This document shows, piece after piece, positions 1 to 15,186 of a stretch of DNA of 64,000 bases. Under the pieces are notes generated by a model. That model was not told the DNA's origin. It did no database searches and worked only from the letters and a program-made list of their open reading frames with translations. The stretch is taken from positions 62,001 to 126,000 of the forward strand of contig NW_017386000.1 in NCBI RefSeq assembly GCF_000237925.1. The letters are read 5' to 3'. Both the position numbers and the translations under genes were made by a program. Within the stretch, counting starts at the first letter, position 1. Each line of letters begins with the position of its first letter. The stretch is from Schistosoma mansoni. Taxonomy: Eukaryota > Platyhelminthes > Trematoda > Strigeidida > Schistosomatidae.

Positions 1-404
1 TTCTGGAAAACACATTTAGTCTGGAGATAGAACAACATATTTGATATGGATAGAAGAGATAAGTTATATAAGAATGATCATGCCTGAATGGATTAGACAT
101 GGCATCCGATGAATTGAATCAATTAATCCCCCCTTCCTCATTGTTGGTTTTTTCCGAGTTAAGTGTTGAATAACTATTTTCTCAGTTGTCTCATGTTTGG
201 CTTTGAGGATTGTGTGGTTGAAGCACAGTGATATTATAAATCTATACAACTTCATATCTTAAAATTTCATTTTACTAACCTTCCTTTGGTCATATCGATT
301 AATAGATTATAGTGTTGTAATAGTTTCAAACAAATGATCGACATAGAATCTCTTCAACAACAATATTTCAGTACGTAGGTTCGCACCTAATATTCGTGTT
401 GTTC
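1..404. other. Intergenic, nothing recognised
   Basis: AT-rich sequence upstream of the repeat at 405-530. I see no reading frame with exon-like boundaries, no RNA gene and no recognisable element. Confidence 0.5.
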
Positions 405-530
405 CGTTGTACTATTTAAACTTGGATTAATATTAATTTGGTTATTTATTCTCTGAAGAAGTGGCTTACACTAAGTCACGAAACGTCAGAAAATCTAATT
501 TTTTTACTCCATTGGGATATTACAAATATG
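405..530 (+). repeat. Repeat tail of Penelope-like type
   Basis: This segment shares the string GTCACGAAACGTCAGAAA, followed by a T-rich run and TTGGGATAT, with a second segment at 11985-12075 on the same strand. The CTGAAGA...GAAACGTC layout is a signature known from untranslated repeats of Penelope-like elements in animals. No coding part of such an element is attached here, so it would be a solo terminal repeat or tail. The family assignment is inferred from the motif alone. Confidence 0.4.
447..494 (+). ncRNA. Candidate hammerhead ribozyme motif (Penelope type)
   Basis: CTGAAGA lies at 453-459 and GAAA at 480-483, followed directly by CGTC. The sequence between them folds as GTGGCTTA / TAAGTCAC, eight pairs including one G-U, with a three-base loop. 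Flanking TTCT and AGAA give a four-pair stem I. One unpaired A follows CTGAAGA, and stem III would have no loop in a monomer, so cis activity of this single copy is doubtful. Confidence 0.4.
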
Positions 531-1303
531 TTATTTACTTATAAATATGGGGTCATTATATATTACGACACATAGGAATAGGTCCGCAAAACAGTCCCTT
601 AACTCTTGCATGAGGCATCCCGCATCGTATCATGGACTTTTACCATGTTCGACAGAACGCTCATAAATTATTGATCATCTGTCTGAATTTGATATCGTTT
701 AGCCCAAGGGATGACTTATCTAGGAATTAGTGACTTTACCTTGACCCTACACTATACCATTGTGATGGATTGAAGGAAATCTAAATCACTTATTACATGG
801 GTGGTTTGATTATGATCTTGAAATCGCTCAATTAGGATTTTGGATAACAATTGACTTCTTTTTTATCGTCTTCAATGGCGACGACAGTATGAGGACACAA
901 AAATAGTCTATGGTATTTGAGCAAAGCACTTTCATGCTGGCTCTAAAATTGTACCTACAGTCGCGAACGAAAACTATTTCCTACCCAGGAGTACTCTATT
1001 TCTATGTAAGCGCATGTAAAATAATTTCAAATCATTTCGATGATCACTACCGTCAGTACTAACACAGGTTTTTCAATCGTCCACTTTTCTACGACGTAAC
1101 ATACTCACGTTTGAGTATCATCTGGAAAAATGATAAGATTCCGATTTAATAATGAGTCATTTCGTGTATTACTTTTCCTGTAAAAACTCGTGTTTAATCA
1201 TTAATGATATCTGTAAAATTGCCATATTATAGTTTGTTTTAGTCACTTGCTTTAAAATAACCACGCTTTGTAGTTCTCACTTCGTTTTCCTAAACTCGTG
1301 GCG
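531..1303. other. Intergenic, upstream of eRF1
   Basis: This holds the presumed promoter and 5' UTR of the eRF1 gene. I could not identify a convincing TATA box or initiator, and no repeat was recognised. Confidence 0.4.
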
Positions 1304-4098
<2,795 letters not shown>

Positions 4099-4382
4099 CA
4101 AACCAGTCCAACCTGCGGTTGGCGCAGGTTTCCGTACGGCCGCTCTACATGGTTTGAACACAGGTTTCTAAGGATTATTCCCAAGGATAATCTTTGCAGA
4201 ATTGAAAAACAGGCTTTTGAAGAATTCGATTTGATCTCGGTTGTGATACTAAATAATTTTCTTAGTTGTTGAACGTAGTTCTCAATGTCCTTATGCTTGG
4301 TTTCAATATGGGAATCGACTTTCAATTCTGCGGTATGGCTGTAAGTACTAGTTCGAATTTTCCGACTTCAGATGACCGCTTA

Positions 4383-4388
4383 AATAAA
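4383..4388 (+). terminator. Probable eRF1 polyadenylation signal
   Basis: The first AATAAA after the eRF1 stop codon lies 284 bases downstream. Position and sequence fit a poly(A) signal; the cleavage site cannot be read. Confidence 0.45.
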
Positions 4389-5424
4389 AACTATCGTTAA
4401 GAAATATGAAAACTAGCCAACAAGATTCACTACTGAGCTGCGTCAAATAATATATCTACTTCAGATTGAAGTGCATCTTATACAATCTCAAGATTTACGT
4501 CCCCTAAGTTAGTCTTATGATGCATTGTTGAGCTAATTTTCCTAAACGTATTTGCAGGTTCTCACTTTTAGCTCTTATATCAACACTACCAAGCAATATA
4601 TCGTTCCATTAGGTTTTGCATGAATCTAAGTCGTTTTCTCTGGACACTGTTTGTGAGAGTATGTTTTGCCACTTTGATCAGAATCAGATTAACCAATCGG
4701 CAATCCTATTTTTTCAATGGAAGTAGTTTACAGTGAGTCTTTCCTATTTGGAGATGATTATTTTTCGTTCCGTTTTCAAGTATCTCAAGTCACAGCAGGC
4801 CGAATTACTAGAATTTTATGTTTTCGAATTATGGAGAGTTCAAGATTATCGTTTCCTTCGTCAGGACTCGTCATCTGTATATGGATTGGTGTTGGTACAT
4901 CCTACTTATAAGCCACGAAATCAGGTGAATTTTACGCCTGTCTTCATCTCAAAGGTGTATTCAAACACCTAGCTATGAGGAATATCACGGTGCTCATATG
5001 CTGATATGGTGATCGAATGCGTTCCTGAATATCATACGAGGAAATACATGTACATGTAGAAAAACATATTACGTAATTTTAAGACCGATTTCAGCTTAAA
5101 AACAGTGCTTACAGGAAGGAGACGTTAGCAGTTACCTAGGGAGCGACTGCACGTTTGCTTTCGCCAGATAAGCACAAATATAAATCAAGATGTCTAGAAT
5201 ATATTTAGCGGTTCTGGTTAGAACCAATTACAATAGTCTTAATCTTGTTTGTGTCCTCGTTTTTAGCTCTTCGAAAATTGAGTAACTTCTCAGTTGTCTA
5301 CTTCGTGAAATATAAACATTTTCCCTCGAACACTGACAAAGTATATTAGAATCAAACGCCACATACGTAAAAACATTATGTAACGAAAAGCAGTACAATT
5401 CAGGAACAACTAGAAAAAGTTGTG
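4389..5424. other. Intergenic, nothing recognised
   Basis: The stretch lies between eRF1 and the first LINE. Short open frames at 4717-4972 have no exon-like boundaries or recognisable content. Confidence 0.45.
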
Positions 5425-7538
5425 CCCACCCCGAGGCAGCGTGGAATGACATCCGAAAAGCTATGGAAACAGCAATGATATCTGCTAGTACGGTAAACCA
5501 TAAGGTTAGGAGTCAACTTAAGCGCAGGCTAACAACCCTGCGCAATGGTCGCGAACAGTGGTGGGTAGCGAAAGCAAGAAAGATGGAAAAGGCAGCGACA
5601 ATAGGTAACAGCAGACAACTATCCAGACTTCTTAAGGAAACTGGTATTAGGAATCTAATTGTTAGAGAAACTATGTCGGAAAACGATGGACATATTATTT
5701 ATTCTCAATCCAGGAGATGAGAACGATGGGCAGAACACTTTAGGGATCAGTTCAACTGGCCTTCAGCCACACTTCAGTTTCCCACGATCCCCAGTCGACC
5801 TGAATGGCAAGTTCATGCAAATCTTCATTCTATAGGAAATCTGAAGCGAAGGAGAGCAGCAGGCCATGAGAGGTTTACCCCTGAGATTTTTAAGGATGGC
5901 GGTCCAGTACTAGCAGTGCAATTGACTGAGGTCTTGGGGAGAAACTAGGACTTGGACGTAATTCCATCTGACTGATCTCAATCACTGATTGTGCCAGTCT
6001 ATAAGAAAGAACAAAAGCCATCCTGTGACAATCACAGAGGAATCAGTTTGACTAATATACTGTCTAAAATGTTTGCTTCAATAATATTTCGACGCATAAC
6101 CAAAGCTCGTGGAGAGCAGACTAGAGGAAACCAGGCTAGTTTCCGACCAGGACGTGGTTGTATGGACCAGATATTCACTCTACGTCAGGTTCTAGAACAT
6201 AGACAGACTTTCAGACGTTCCACAACAGTAGTATTTTTTGACCTTAAGGTGGCATTTGACTCTGTTGATCGTGAGGTTATATGGCAGTGTTTGTCACTGA
6301 AAGGAGTACCAAAGAAGTCCATTAACTTCATAAAGGCTCTCTACTCGAACACAACTGGTCGAGTTAGAGCCTATGGCGAACTGTCATCAGAATCGATTAC
6401 CTCAAGTGTTGTTCGTCAAGGCTGTCCACTCTCTCCATTCTTGTTTAACTGTGTCGTTGGCATGCTTTTAGAGATAACACTTTCATCATCTAAATCTCCA
6501 GGAGTTGAACTTTTACCGGGAGAGTCACTTGACTTAGAATATGCTGATGGCATAGTTCTATTTGGTGAATACGCTGACAAAATGCAGAGTCTTCTGACCA
6601 CTATAAGCAACAATGCAGGCATGTTCGGTATGTGATTCTCCCACTCGAAGTGCAAAATGTTACTTCAGGATTAGGTTGCATCGGCACCTGAACTAATGAT
6701 AGGGAGTGAAGTGGTTGGGCGTGTTGAAGGCTCGTCTAGCTTTCGCCAACTTGCGTCATTTATGGCGTAGACGAGATATCCGTCTACCGACCAAATGACG
6801 GATTTACTGCGCAGCAGTTCGCTCCGTCCTACTTTATGGCAGTGAAACATGACCGGTAAGAGTAGAGGATATTCTTGGGCTACTAGTATTTGATCATAGG
6901 TGTCTTCAAAGCATTGCTCGTATATCCTGGGACCACCGTGTAGGTAATGCAGTTGTTAGGAAACGGGTACTAGGTAAGGATGGTAAATCGATTGATGAAG
7001 TAGCGAAACTCCATCAATTGAGATGGCTGGGACACGTGTTACGCATACCCAACCACCGACTGCCCCGACAGGTGATGTTTTATGGTGTAGGAGTATGTTG
7101 GAATAGATCTAGGGGCGGCCAGACCAAAACGTGACACAATTCCGTGAAGTCACTGACAAGTGGACTGGACTATGGTGGTAGGTGTAGACCACCTGGTTGG
7201 GATCCGCGAGATGATAGCAACCGATGGTTAGAGACCTTGAATGACATGGCTCAAAGTCGTTTGCAATGGCGTAGGTGTATCCACTCTTTGTATTCTCCCA
7301 AATTCTAATCTTCTGAATTCTTCATGTCTATCTTGTTTCTCTTTCCAAGTTTGTTTCACTGAATTATACTCCTCCAATAACTTCTTCAAACCCTAATCTT
7401 TCCGATTACTGCTTATACTCTTACTACCTCTATCACTATGGGATTTGAATCGACAACTGCATCTCTGTGCTGATGTGGTATGGCAACTCGAATTGATATA
7501 CGTACGTATGTACGAAATTCTACGTTGTGACTGACTGA
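5425..7538 (+). mobile_element. 5'-truncated RTE-like LINE, dead copy (copy 1)
   Basis: Non-LTR retrotransposon lacking its endonuclease part. Reverse transcriptase (RT) pieces are read at 5425-5720 and 5991-6635. Motif A is FFDLKVAFDSVD, motif B is RQGCPLSPFLFN, and motif C reads YADG where a catalytic YADD is expected. In-frame stops occur near 5718, 5947 and 5973. At about 6726 the RT-thumb region is missing, and the sequence jumps to the part encoding RLAFANLRHLWRR. The C-terminal part continues to about 7308 and the 3' UTR ends with GTGACTGACTGA near 7538. From 6727 onward it is one arm of a long inverted repeat. The RTE-like clade call comes from residue patterns and is moderately sure. 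Confidence 0.8.
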
Positions 7539-8013
7539 GTACTATTCGCTTGCTAATCATAAATTCTTTTTGCCTGCTTTGAAAAATTCGTGGTGCAGAG
7601 GTAAGTAATTCAACTAACAATTCAGTTACGATTACTGTTAGTATCAAATTTTGAAATTAGATGTCCGTCTGTGTGAAAATCATGGCTTTTCCAAATTTCT
7701 GGTGACATGTGAACCCAAGCGGATAACAACAAGGGGTTAATGCTTTGACTACGAATTGCGGACATCCAGCTATCTTCATCAAGTCACTTCAATATCTTTA
7801 AACAATTGCAACGTATACTGAGAATCTAAGACTACTCAAACCTTTTTCCAAAGATCCGATTGGCGTTATGGTTATACTTTTGGCTTGATAGCATGAACAT
7901 AATTGATACCACTCATTGGAGCCCACCTCTTTGTGGTGTGCACGACCCTCGAACTATTGATTGGTTCAGATATTTTCATAAGTATCTCTGCTGTGCCTTG
8001 CATCAATTCTAAC
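6727..8013 (+). repeat. Left arm of 1,287-bp near-perfect inverted repeat
   Basis: Every line of this arm was compared with the reverse complement of 13078-14364. Paired positions always sum to 21091, so there is no indel, and the only mismatch seen is at 8009 (T against C). The arm contains the 3' part of LINE copy 1 (to about 7538) and 475 bp of non-LINE sequence beyond it. Independent insertions of a LINE would not share that extra sequence. Confidence 0.95.
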
Positions 8014-10319
8014 TTTAAGTTTCATATTGAAGTCAAAACTGTAGACTTCTGGCAAAGTACCAATTCATAACTGCGAAAACAATTGAATCATTGCCTTTGC
8101 AGTTTTTTTCGACAGTATTCAGAATTCTAGCCGTTGTTACAGCAATCGTTTTCACCTTGTAAACCAATGTGTTAGAACAGTTTTCATACTTACTGTATGC
8201 AGTACCAATAATACTGGTTGGATGCAAAATATCCCCATTATTGACTAAAACACTATGATACCGACTACCTCTGCTCGTAGTGGATAAACTAATAACGGAT
8301 ATGTACACAATTAGCTTACCTCAAAAGTCAAAGTTGGTTTGTTTATAGGAAAACTTATGGCTGTAAGATCATATTGAAAAAAACTTTGGTAGGTCTTATT
8401 GAGACGTTGAGGGGTCCAGGATAGTCGAAATAAAACTCTGAGTCTAAGTTTCATGCTAGTTCGCATTCGTCGAGAAGCTGTACCTGCAGTCTATAGGAGA
8501 AAAAATGGCCTTTGGCAGATCCGAGCCCAAGCCACTCAGTTTCATGATCGGTGTTACTTCTGAGCTATTTGGACAGCGACAGGATTTCCATAAGGTATGT
8601 AATTACAATTAGTAGATCACTAAGTATTGGCATGTTGCGGCTGTTTAGTCCTTAATTGTTGGTCAAGCCGAGTCACTTAAATCGGTGGCCACGTTGTAAC
8701 TTGATCGACTTGACAGACGTTGGTTACTATTCAGTGATGAGTCAATTGTAGATAAGCTCAATTCTTAAAGCTAAGCAACCCATTTTGACACTGTGCTCGC
8801 GTAAAGTAATTTTGTCTGAAATATTCTGGTAGTAGGACAATTATCACTGGAAGATATAATGCTGCGCATGTCCGTTAACTATTGTTTTAGCCACGTTGTT
8901 CAATGATGATAATGACTTGATGTATGAGATGGAAAAAATGGAGACCAAATAACCTTTAGGAACTGCGTAAAGACTTCATAGATTCTAACACAACTAATAT
9001 CGGTACTTATTTTTCACTAAAAACGTGCTAAATTTGAGAGATTAGAATACATACCACAACTAGAATATTGCTACTACCCATCGTGACATTTGCAATAATC
9101 TATTTCCTTATAATAATTACAGTAGCGATTAAACTTATAGTAAAGAGCCAACCAGATTTAATTTGTAGTCATTACATATCACACAGTGGTACGATCACGT
9201 CTCCAGGTACCTAGTATATTTAACGAAATATGAAGGCAATCAAGTTGAGCATCTCGACTACCTAGACCTACCAACTTATAACTATTTACGCATAAATATC
9301 GAACTTCTTGTCTGATTAACATAAGATTTTCTAGCACAGCTATGCTCCAAGCAACTAATTCTTTATGAGAGATGATTCACAAACTTCTTAGTCTTTACAT
9401 ATTTGAGTTAGAGACATCGATAACCACAAACACCCTCAGTAGCTTTTAACAAACATAGATGCCTGACTATGTGTCAGACCGGGTGAACTTAGTCCACATT
9501 ATTTTTGTTCTGACTTCCCTCATCACTTGGATGATTTCTTTAGACTAAGTAACTTGGTAACGGCTGACTGAATAGCGTGAATTGATTATTTGCTGTTATA
9601 GGGATCTATATTATTTTTCAAGTTTATATTACTGTGATAACTTTCATTTACGAAATTATAACGGTCTTGTTAAAGATAACCATCTACATTTGAGTTCTAC
9701 ATAACCATTTAAATTGAGATATAAATTGAAGTGCTAGGATTGCTTCCATCGTTCGTTAGAAAACTATTCAGTTAAGCCATTTTATATTCAGATTCGTTTA
9801 GTAGAGACAGAAGGCCTACAACACAATGTTATTCTTTCTCTAGTATGCTTCTGTGAATGTCTTCTTTTCTTGAATGAGTCACTTGAATGTGCGGACACCA
9901 CTGCTTCGGGTACCAGGTACCAGGAATTGATGACTCAGTGTGAAAAGCTATGTGCCACGGGTATTTTGTTCGTTCTTCGCTTTTCTACTTGCCTGTTATG
10001 TCCCGATTTGGTGGGAAGAAAAAGAGAGGATACATGAGGCCAAGAATTATTTCTCAAGATTTTATACATCAAAATCAGATCACCTGTTAATCTGCTATAA
10101 GAAAGAGTGAAGAGGTTTACCTTCTCAAGTGGGTTAAGTATGGTAAACTGTTAGATTTAAGAGTATTTGAACAATATTATGAACTAGTAATCCCAGAAAC
10201 AACGCAATTTAATCGAGAAGTATTAGATGGACACAAACGAATGCATTGTATTTTGAATTCATAATCAAGCAGTCACTAATACAAGTAATCCTTGGTTCAT
10301 ATAAACACCAAACAAACTT
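8014..10319. other. Spacer between inverted-repeat arms, nothing recognised
   Basis: No frame above 91 codons and no motif that I know. It is probably decayed repeat and intergenic DNA. Confidence 0.4.
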
Positions 10320-11700
10320 TGGGGTTTTGAAACTGCACGGGTAGTTCTCTCCGCGCTTTTTCGAGGATAGACGTGTTCCTTTTCAGGCTTAGTTCTCACT
10401 TAGGTTGTGTATACTGTAGTGAACATATTGTATCTAAGTTGGTGAATGTCCGTCTCATAAAGTCCATAGGATTCTTAACCCCTTAGTTGCGACCTCGGCA
10501 GTGAGCCGTGGTCTTAAGATCATGACTCATTGTCACTCCAAGACTTAAGTATGCCTACAGTGAGCATGCATCTGAGTCTCCCGTTATTTCCCACCAGATT
10601 TTTACATCAGCGTATAGTGAATTTGGGAACTCAACTTTTCTTGGGAGATCTTTCACATACAGTAAAAAGAAAGTAAAGGACTTAGGACAGAACCTTGAGA
10701 CACTCAACTAATTGCTGGTCTCCAGGTGTAGTACTTTGAATTTACACTTACTTTCTGTCTACGACTTACAAGGAGGTCCGATAATTCCAAGATTTTCTAG
10801 CTTTAATAGCAGTCTATTTGTTGGCACATTCTCAAATGCTATTTCTAAGTCTACGTAGACAACATACACGAATTTTCCATTGTCTAGAGCCTTTTTCCAT
10901 TGCTTTCCTTCTATAAGGAGGTTTGTTGTGCAAGACAAGCCTTTTCTGAAACCGTGTTTCTCGCTGTTGAACAAGTTGTTGATCTCCGCAAATGTTATTA
11001 TGGTCTTTTTGACTATTCTTTACAGTATTTTAACTACGACACTGGCGAGGCTGACAAGTCTTTAGTTTGATGGAAGTTGTCTATTGGAGTGTCAATTGAA
11101 TCATTCCAGTTCACAGGTAACACGCCTCGGTCAATTGACATACTGAATAGTGAGAGGGGCTGCAATATATTGTCCAGTTTGTATCAGGATTCTGTGGTGT
11201 AGTTGATCCAGCCCTGTTGACTTTTTCTCATCCAAGGTTTCAAGAGCCTTACGTACATCGTCTTGATCAAAGTCAACGGTAAGCAGACGCTTCGTTTACT
11301 TTGTATTTTGGCCTAGTTTCTCGTCTAAAAGAGGTTCATGAATGAAAAATGCCCTGAAAAAGTTTACCATAGCCTCTATTTTTTCTTAATCATCCTCTAT
11401 CATTTCAGATACACTTCATTAATTAGGTTGGGAATCCAATGCTGCATCCTTGTTTTGTAACTTCGGTACGAGAATAGTCTCTTAGGCTACTTGATTGCAG
11501 ATTGTGCCAACTGCATTTTATACTTTCTCTGAGCTTTCCGGATTTTAATTATACATTTATTTCTTACCAACCTGTAGCGTTCCATAGTACTTGCTGTGTC
11601 AAGGCTGATGACAACGTTCCAACATGTCTTCTTTTGTCTCAGTATCTCAGTGAAATCCATATCAAATAAGCAAGCTTACAAATAGGACCTATGCATAATC
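10320..11700 (-). mobile_element. CR1/Jockey-like LINE fragment, dead
   Basis: Reading the minus strand gives the region upstream of RT (RYRLVRNKCIIKIRKAQRKY near 11550), then DRGVLPVNWN near 11110, then HGFRKGLSCTTNLLI near 10940. Next come motif A (YVVYVDLEIAFENVP) and a GSVLSPLL motif B near 10700, a damaged Y-A-D box near 10615, and finally LGVTMSHDLKTTAHC near 10510. The order matches the RT of CR1-like LINEs, such as the SR1 group of schistosomes. The frame is broken by several stops and shifts. Neither endonuclease nor 3' end is recognisable. Confidence 0.75.
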
Positions 11701-12689
11701 GTATTAACGGAAAGTCTTCTCTAAAGAGCCATTTCCTTAACTCTTGAATAATGGGTAGTACCTATAATAACTTAGATAAACTAGTCAGAACTTCAACAAC
11801 TGATACTACACTTCGAGACTTATCTCCAAAGGAATACGTAGGGGCAAAAGTGAATTCAACCTAGAACAATGTTAACCTAAATGTTATTGTTTGAACAATT
11901 TTACAATTACAATAAAAATAAATAGAAACTTTCTGTTCACTAAAATAACTTGCTTATCAATAACTTATGTCAATTATACGTCTTCAGTAATACTAACCGA
12001 ACTAATTCGGTTATTCATTCAATCTTAAAAGGTCACGAAACGTCAGAAACAATTTTCTACTCGTTGGGATATAAAAAAATATATACATTACCAATTACCT
12101 ATCTAATGCCCGATTGATTTGAAAGTATTAAGTCCAACCCTGGCATTGATACTTATATACGTTTTGAAATTCAATCCGGAAAATTTATGGATGAGAAATT
12201 GTTTAGTCCCATTTTACTGATAATTCAACCTGTTGACTTCTGTTTCATAAAAACCATCATCGATGTCGACCTAGTAAGTATTCTTGCTTTAGAAATTATT
12301 TCTTGATATTTCGAAGTCATTTTTGTTCTATTTATTTGTACTGGTAAATAAATCCTCAAAACAAATTTTTCGGTAGCTTTTCTTATGGAGTCCGACGATA
12401 CAAATAGACCTGGACCAGATAAATTCCAGTGACACACATCAGTTGAGTATAACAAAGATCGATAGCAGACGACATATCTTACGTATTAACGTGGAAAACG
12501 TACAAGACGACGTAGACGAATGGTACTGGATCGATATCCATGGTTTCAACTGAAAAAAGGGATAAGAACAATGATCTGTAAAGCAGGCACAGTCTCTACT
12601 AAAAAATCAACAAATGCGTAAAATCAACCAGCGACAACAAGCTATTAGATATGAATAATATTCAATAATCAGTATTCAATAGTATGGAT
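11701..12689. other. Decayed repeat DNA
   Basis: This contains the short Penelope-like tail at 11985-12075. A minus-strand open stretch at 12225-12455 has no recognised domain but could be LINE remnant. Nothing else is identified. Confidence 0.35.
11985..12075 (+). repeat. Second Penelope-like tail segment
   Basis: It shares GTCACGAAACGTCAGAAA (12032-12049) and the following T-rich TTGGGATAT stretch with 405-530. The CTGAAGA half of the hammerhead-like motif is absent, so only the 3' half of the core remains. Confidence 0.4.
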
Positions 12690-12926
12690 ATGAGGTCAGT
12701 CGACCAGCATTATTCGCTGCAATTTTTAGTACAATGAAGATCAAATCTCGCTTTGAATGCTTCAACAGAACGTGCTGATACTACGTAATCTGGTAACGAA
12801 TTCCAGCAATTCACCACTCCGTGCGAGAAACGGAACTCCGGGTGTATGCGATTCGATCTCCGTTCATGGTTGTTTTAGAATGACCTTCAAGGTGAGCGGT
12901 CCTAGAGAGAAGGCAAAGACTAAATA
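12690..12926 (-). mobile_element. 3' fragment of a CR1-like LINE
   Basis: The minus strand reads HLEGHSKTTMNGDRIAYT followed by a tryptophan-rich stretch and KHSKRDLIFIVLK. This resembles the C-terminal tail common to CR1-like ORF2 proteins, in which a NSLPDxVV segment precedes the end. It is short, has stops, and directly adjoins the LINE 3' UTR piece at 12927. Confidence 0.5.
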
Positions 12927-13077
12927 TCAGTCAGTCAGCAACAACGTAGAATTTCGTACATACGTACGTATATCAATTCGAGTTGCCACACCATATTAGC
13001 ACAGAGATGCAGTTGTCGATTCAAATCCCATAGTGATCGAGGTAGTAAGAGTACAAGCAGTAATCGGAAAGATTAGG
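12927..13077 (-). mobile_element. 3' UTR piece of the RTE-like LINE (copy 3)
   Basis: About 150 bp similar to 7388-7538 of copy 1, in opposite orientation. It ends at the same GACTGACTGA boundary, which marks the true LINE 3' end. Its other edge falls exactly where the right arm of the long inverted repeat begins. Confidence 0.75.
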
Positions 13078-14364
13078 GTTAGGATTGATGCAAGGCACAG
13101 CAGAGATACTTATGAAAATATCTGAACCAATCAATAGTTCGAGGGTCGTGCACACCACAAAGAGGTGGGCTCCAATGAGTGGTATCAATTATGTTCATGC
13201 TATCAAGCCAAAAGTATAACCATAACGCCAATCGGATCTTTGGAAAAAGGTTTGAGTAGTCTTAGATTCTCAGTATACGTTGCAATTGTTTAAAGATATT
13301 GAAGTGACTTGATGAAGATAGCTGGATGTCCGCAATTCGTAGTCAAAGCATTAACCCCTTGTTGTTATCCGCTTGGGTTCACATGTCACCAGAAATTTGG
13401 AAAAGCCATGATTTTCACACAGACGGACATCTAATTTCAAAATTTGATACTAACAGTAATCGTAACTGAATTGTTAGTTGAATTACTTACCTCTGCACCA
13501 CGAATTTTTCAAAGCAGGCAAAAAGAATTTATGATTAGCAAGCGAATAGTACTCAGTCAGTCACAACGTAGAATTTCGTACATACGTACGTATATCAATT
13601 CGAGTTGCCATACCACATCAGCACAGAGATGCAGTTGTCGATTCAAATCCCATAGTGATAGAGGTAGTAAGAGTATAAGCAGTAATCGGAAAGATTAGGG
13701 TTTGAAGAAGTTATTGGAGGAGTATAATTCAGTGAAACAAACTTGGAAAGAGAAACAAGATAGACATGAAGAATTCAGAAGATTAGAATTTGGGAGAATA
13801 CAAAGAGTGGATACACCTACGCCATTGCAAACGACTTTGAGCCATGTCATTCAAGGTCTCTAACCATCGGTTGCTATCATCTCGCGGATCCCAACCAGGT
13901 GGTCTACACCTACCACCATAGTCCAGTCCACTTGTCAGTGACTTCACGGAATTGTGTCACGTTTTGGTCTGGCCGCCCCTAGATCTATTCCAACATACTC
14001 CTACACCATAAAACATCACCTGTCGGGGCAGTCGGTGGTTGGGTATGCGTAACACGTGTCCCAGCCATCTCAATTGATGGAGTTTCGCTACTTCATCAAT
14101 CGATTTACCATCCTTACCTAGTACCCGTTTCCTAACAACTGCATTACCTACACGGTGGTCCCAGGATATACGAGCAATGCTTTGAAGACACCTATGATCA
14201 AATACTAGTAGCCCAAGAATATCCTCTACTCTTACCGGTCATGTTTCACTGCCATAAAGTAGGACGGAGCGAACTGCTGCGCAGTAAATCCGTCATTTGG
14301 TCGGTAGACGGATATCTCGTCTACGCCATAAATGACGCAAGTTGGCGAAAGCTAGACGAGCCTT
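13078..14364 (-). repeat. Right arm of 1,287-bp near-perfect inverted repeat
   Basis: Reverse complement of 6727-8013 with one mismatch seen (13082). Outside the arm the two loci differ at once: copy 2 of the LINE continues past 14364 with RT-thumb sequence that copy 1 lacks. Confidence 0.95.
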
Positions 14365-14430
14365 CTGTGTCCGTGCTGAGATTTCGTCGCACACAAGGGC
14401 TGATGAGAATGCCAAGATAAGTTTCGCATG
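13553..14430 (-). mobile_element. RTE-like LINE, 3' part only (copy 2)
   Basis: Minus-strand LINE tail matching the C-terminal third of the RT protein plus 3' UTR. Beyond the inverted-repeat edge it still encodes DEISARTQKARLAF and, in another frame, TYLGILISP, which is normal order for this RT. Homology fades near 14430. It is 5'-truncated and frameshifted. Confidence 0.8.
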
Positions 14431-14591
14431 TACGATATTCCTTTACTACCACAAACAGAGATATTACTCGTGTTATCTACTGTATTAGTAATCGTTTGTG
14501 AAATAAGCCATAAATTTCGAAAGTTTTCAGGTCTCATACACGATCTGAGTTGAATTTGCACTTCTCAGATGACCTGACCCTGTTGTACGGC

Positions 14592-14640
14592 CTATGCTAT
14601 TCCACGAGGGGCAAGTGGCGTAAGTAAGCACCACTAAATA
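14592..14640 (+). mobile_element. RTE (second family) 3' tip, about 45 bp
   Basis: GCCTATGCTATTCCACGAGG and the following GTAAGTAAG tail match the extreme 3' end of the RTE copies at 41800-41850 and 42720-42770. Only the last few dozen bases remain, consistent with severe 5' truncation during target-primed insertion. Confidence 0.6.
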
Positions 14641-15186
14641 TGTGATCTTATTTCCTCACATTGATGACTATTCCGGGCTCACCGAGAAGGACTGCTTATA
14701 GTTTTGTGGAATACTGACAGACATGGTGGTGGGGATATAACTTCAATAAACTTACATCGGTAAGGTAGAAGATTTTGTTAGATTATGGCTCATTATGATT
14801 TAGCGGGATGCAGCTGACCAATGGCACTGATGCTAATTTATCATGCTAGTCACTTCTTTCACTCGTGTTGGTAAACTTTTTCTGCACACACTTCCTGCCG
14901 AGAAATGCCATTACAAGCAAGACTAGATGATTACTTTAAACAGGAGCCCAATAATGGTTTTACAAAAGTTATAGTAGTAAGAACGAGTTATAATAATTAC
15001 GACTGAAAAAGATGTCCGGTAACCTAACTTGTGTTTTCCTTACAAAATTACAACAATACACATTAACTTCAAGCTATATTCCGTCACCATTTAAACAATC
15101 TTTTGTTCACCAAACGGCATACTTTGGCTTTCTTTTTTTAACCTATTGAAACATGATTAGTAATTAACCTAATAAAAGAGAATAAG
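14641..15186. other. Intergenic, nothing recognised
   Basis: Low-complexity AT-rich DNA without a recognisable element. Confidence 0.4.

Noticed and set aside
7393-7647. 84-codon frame repeated identically at 13444-13698
   Set aside because: The identity comes from the inverted repeat, and the frame is antisense to LINE 3' UTR and flank.
14390-14420. CTGATGAG at 14399 as a possible hammerhead
   Set aside because: No stem II or GAAA follows; the bases belong to LINE RT coding sequence.
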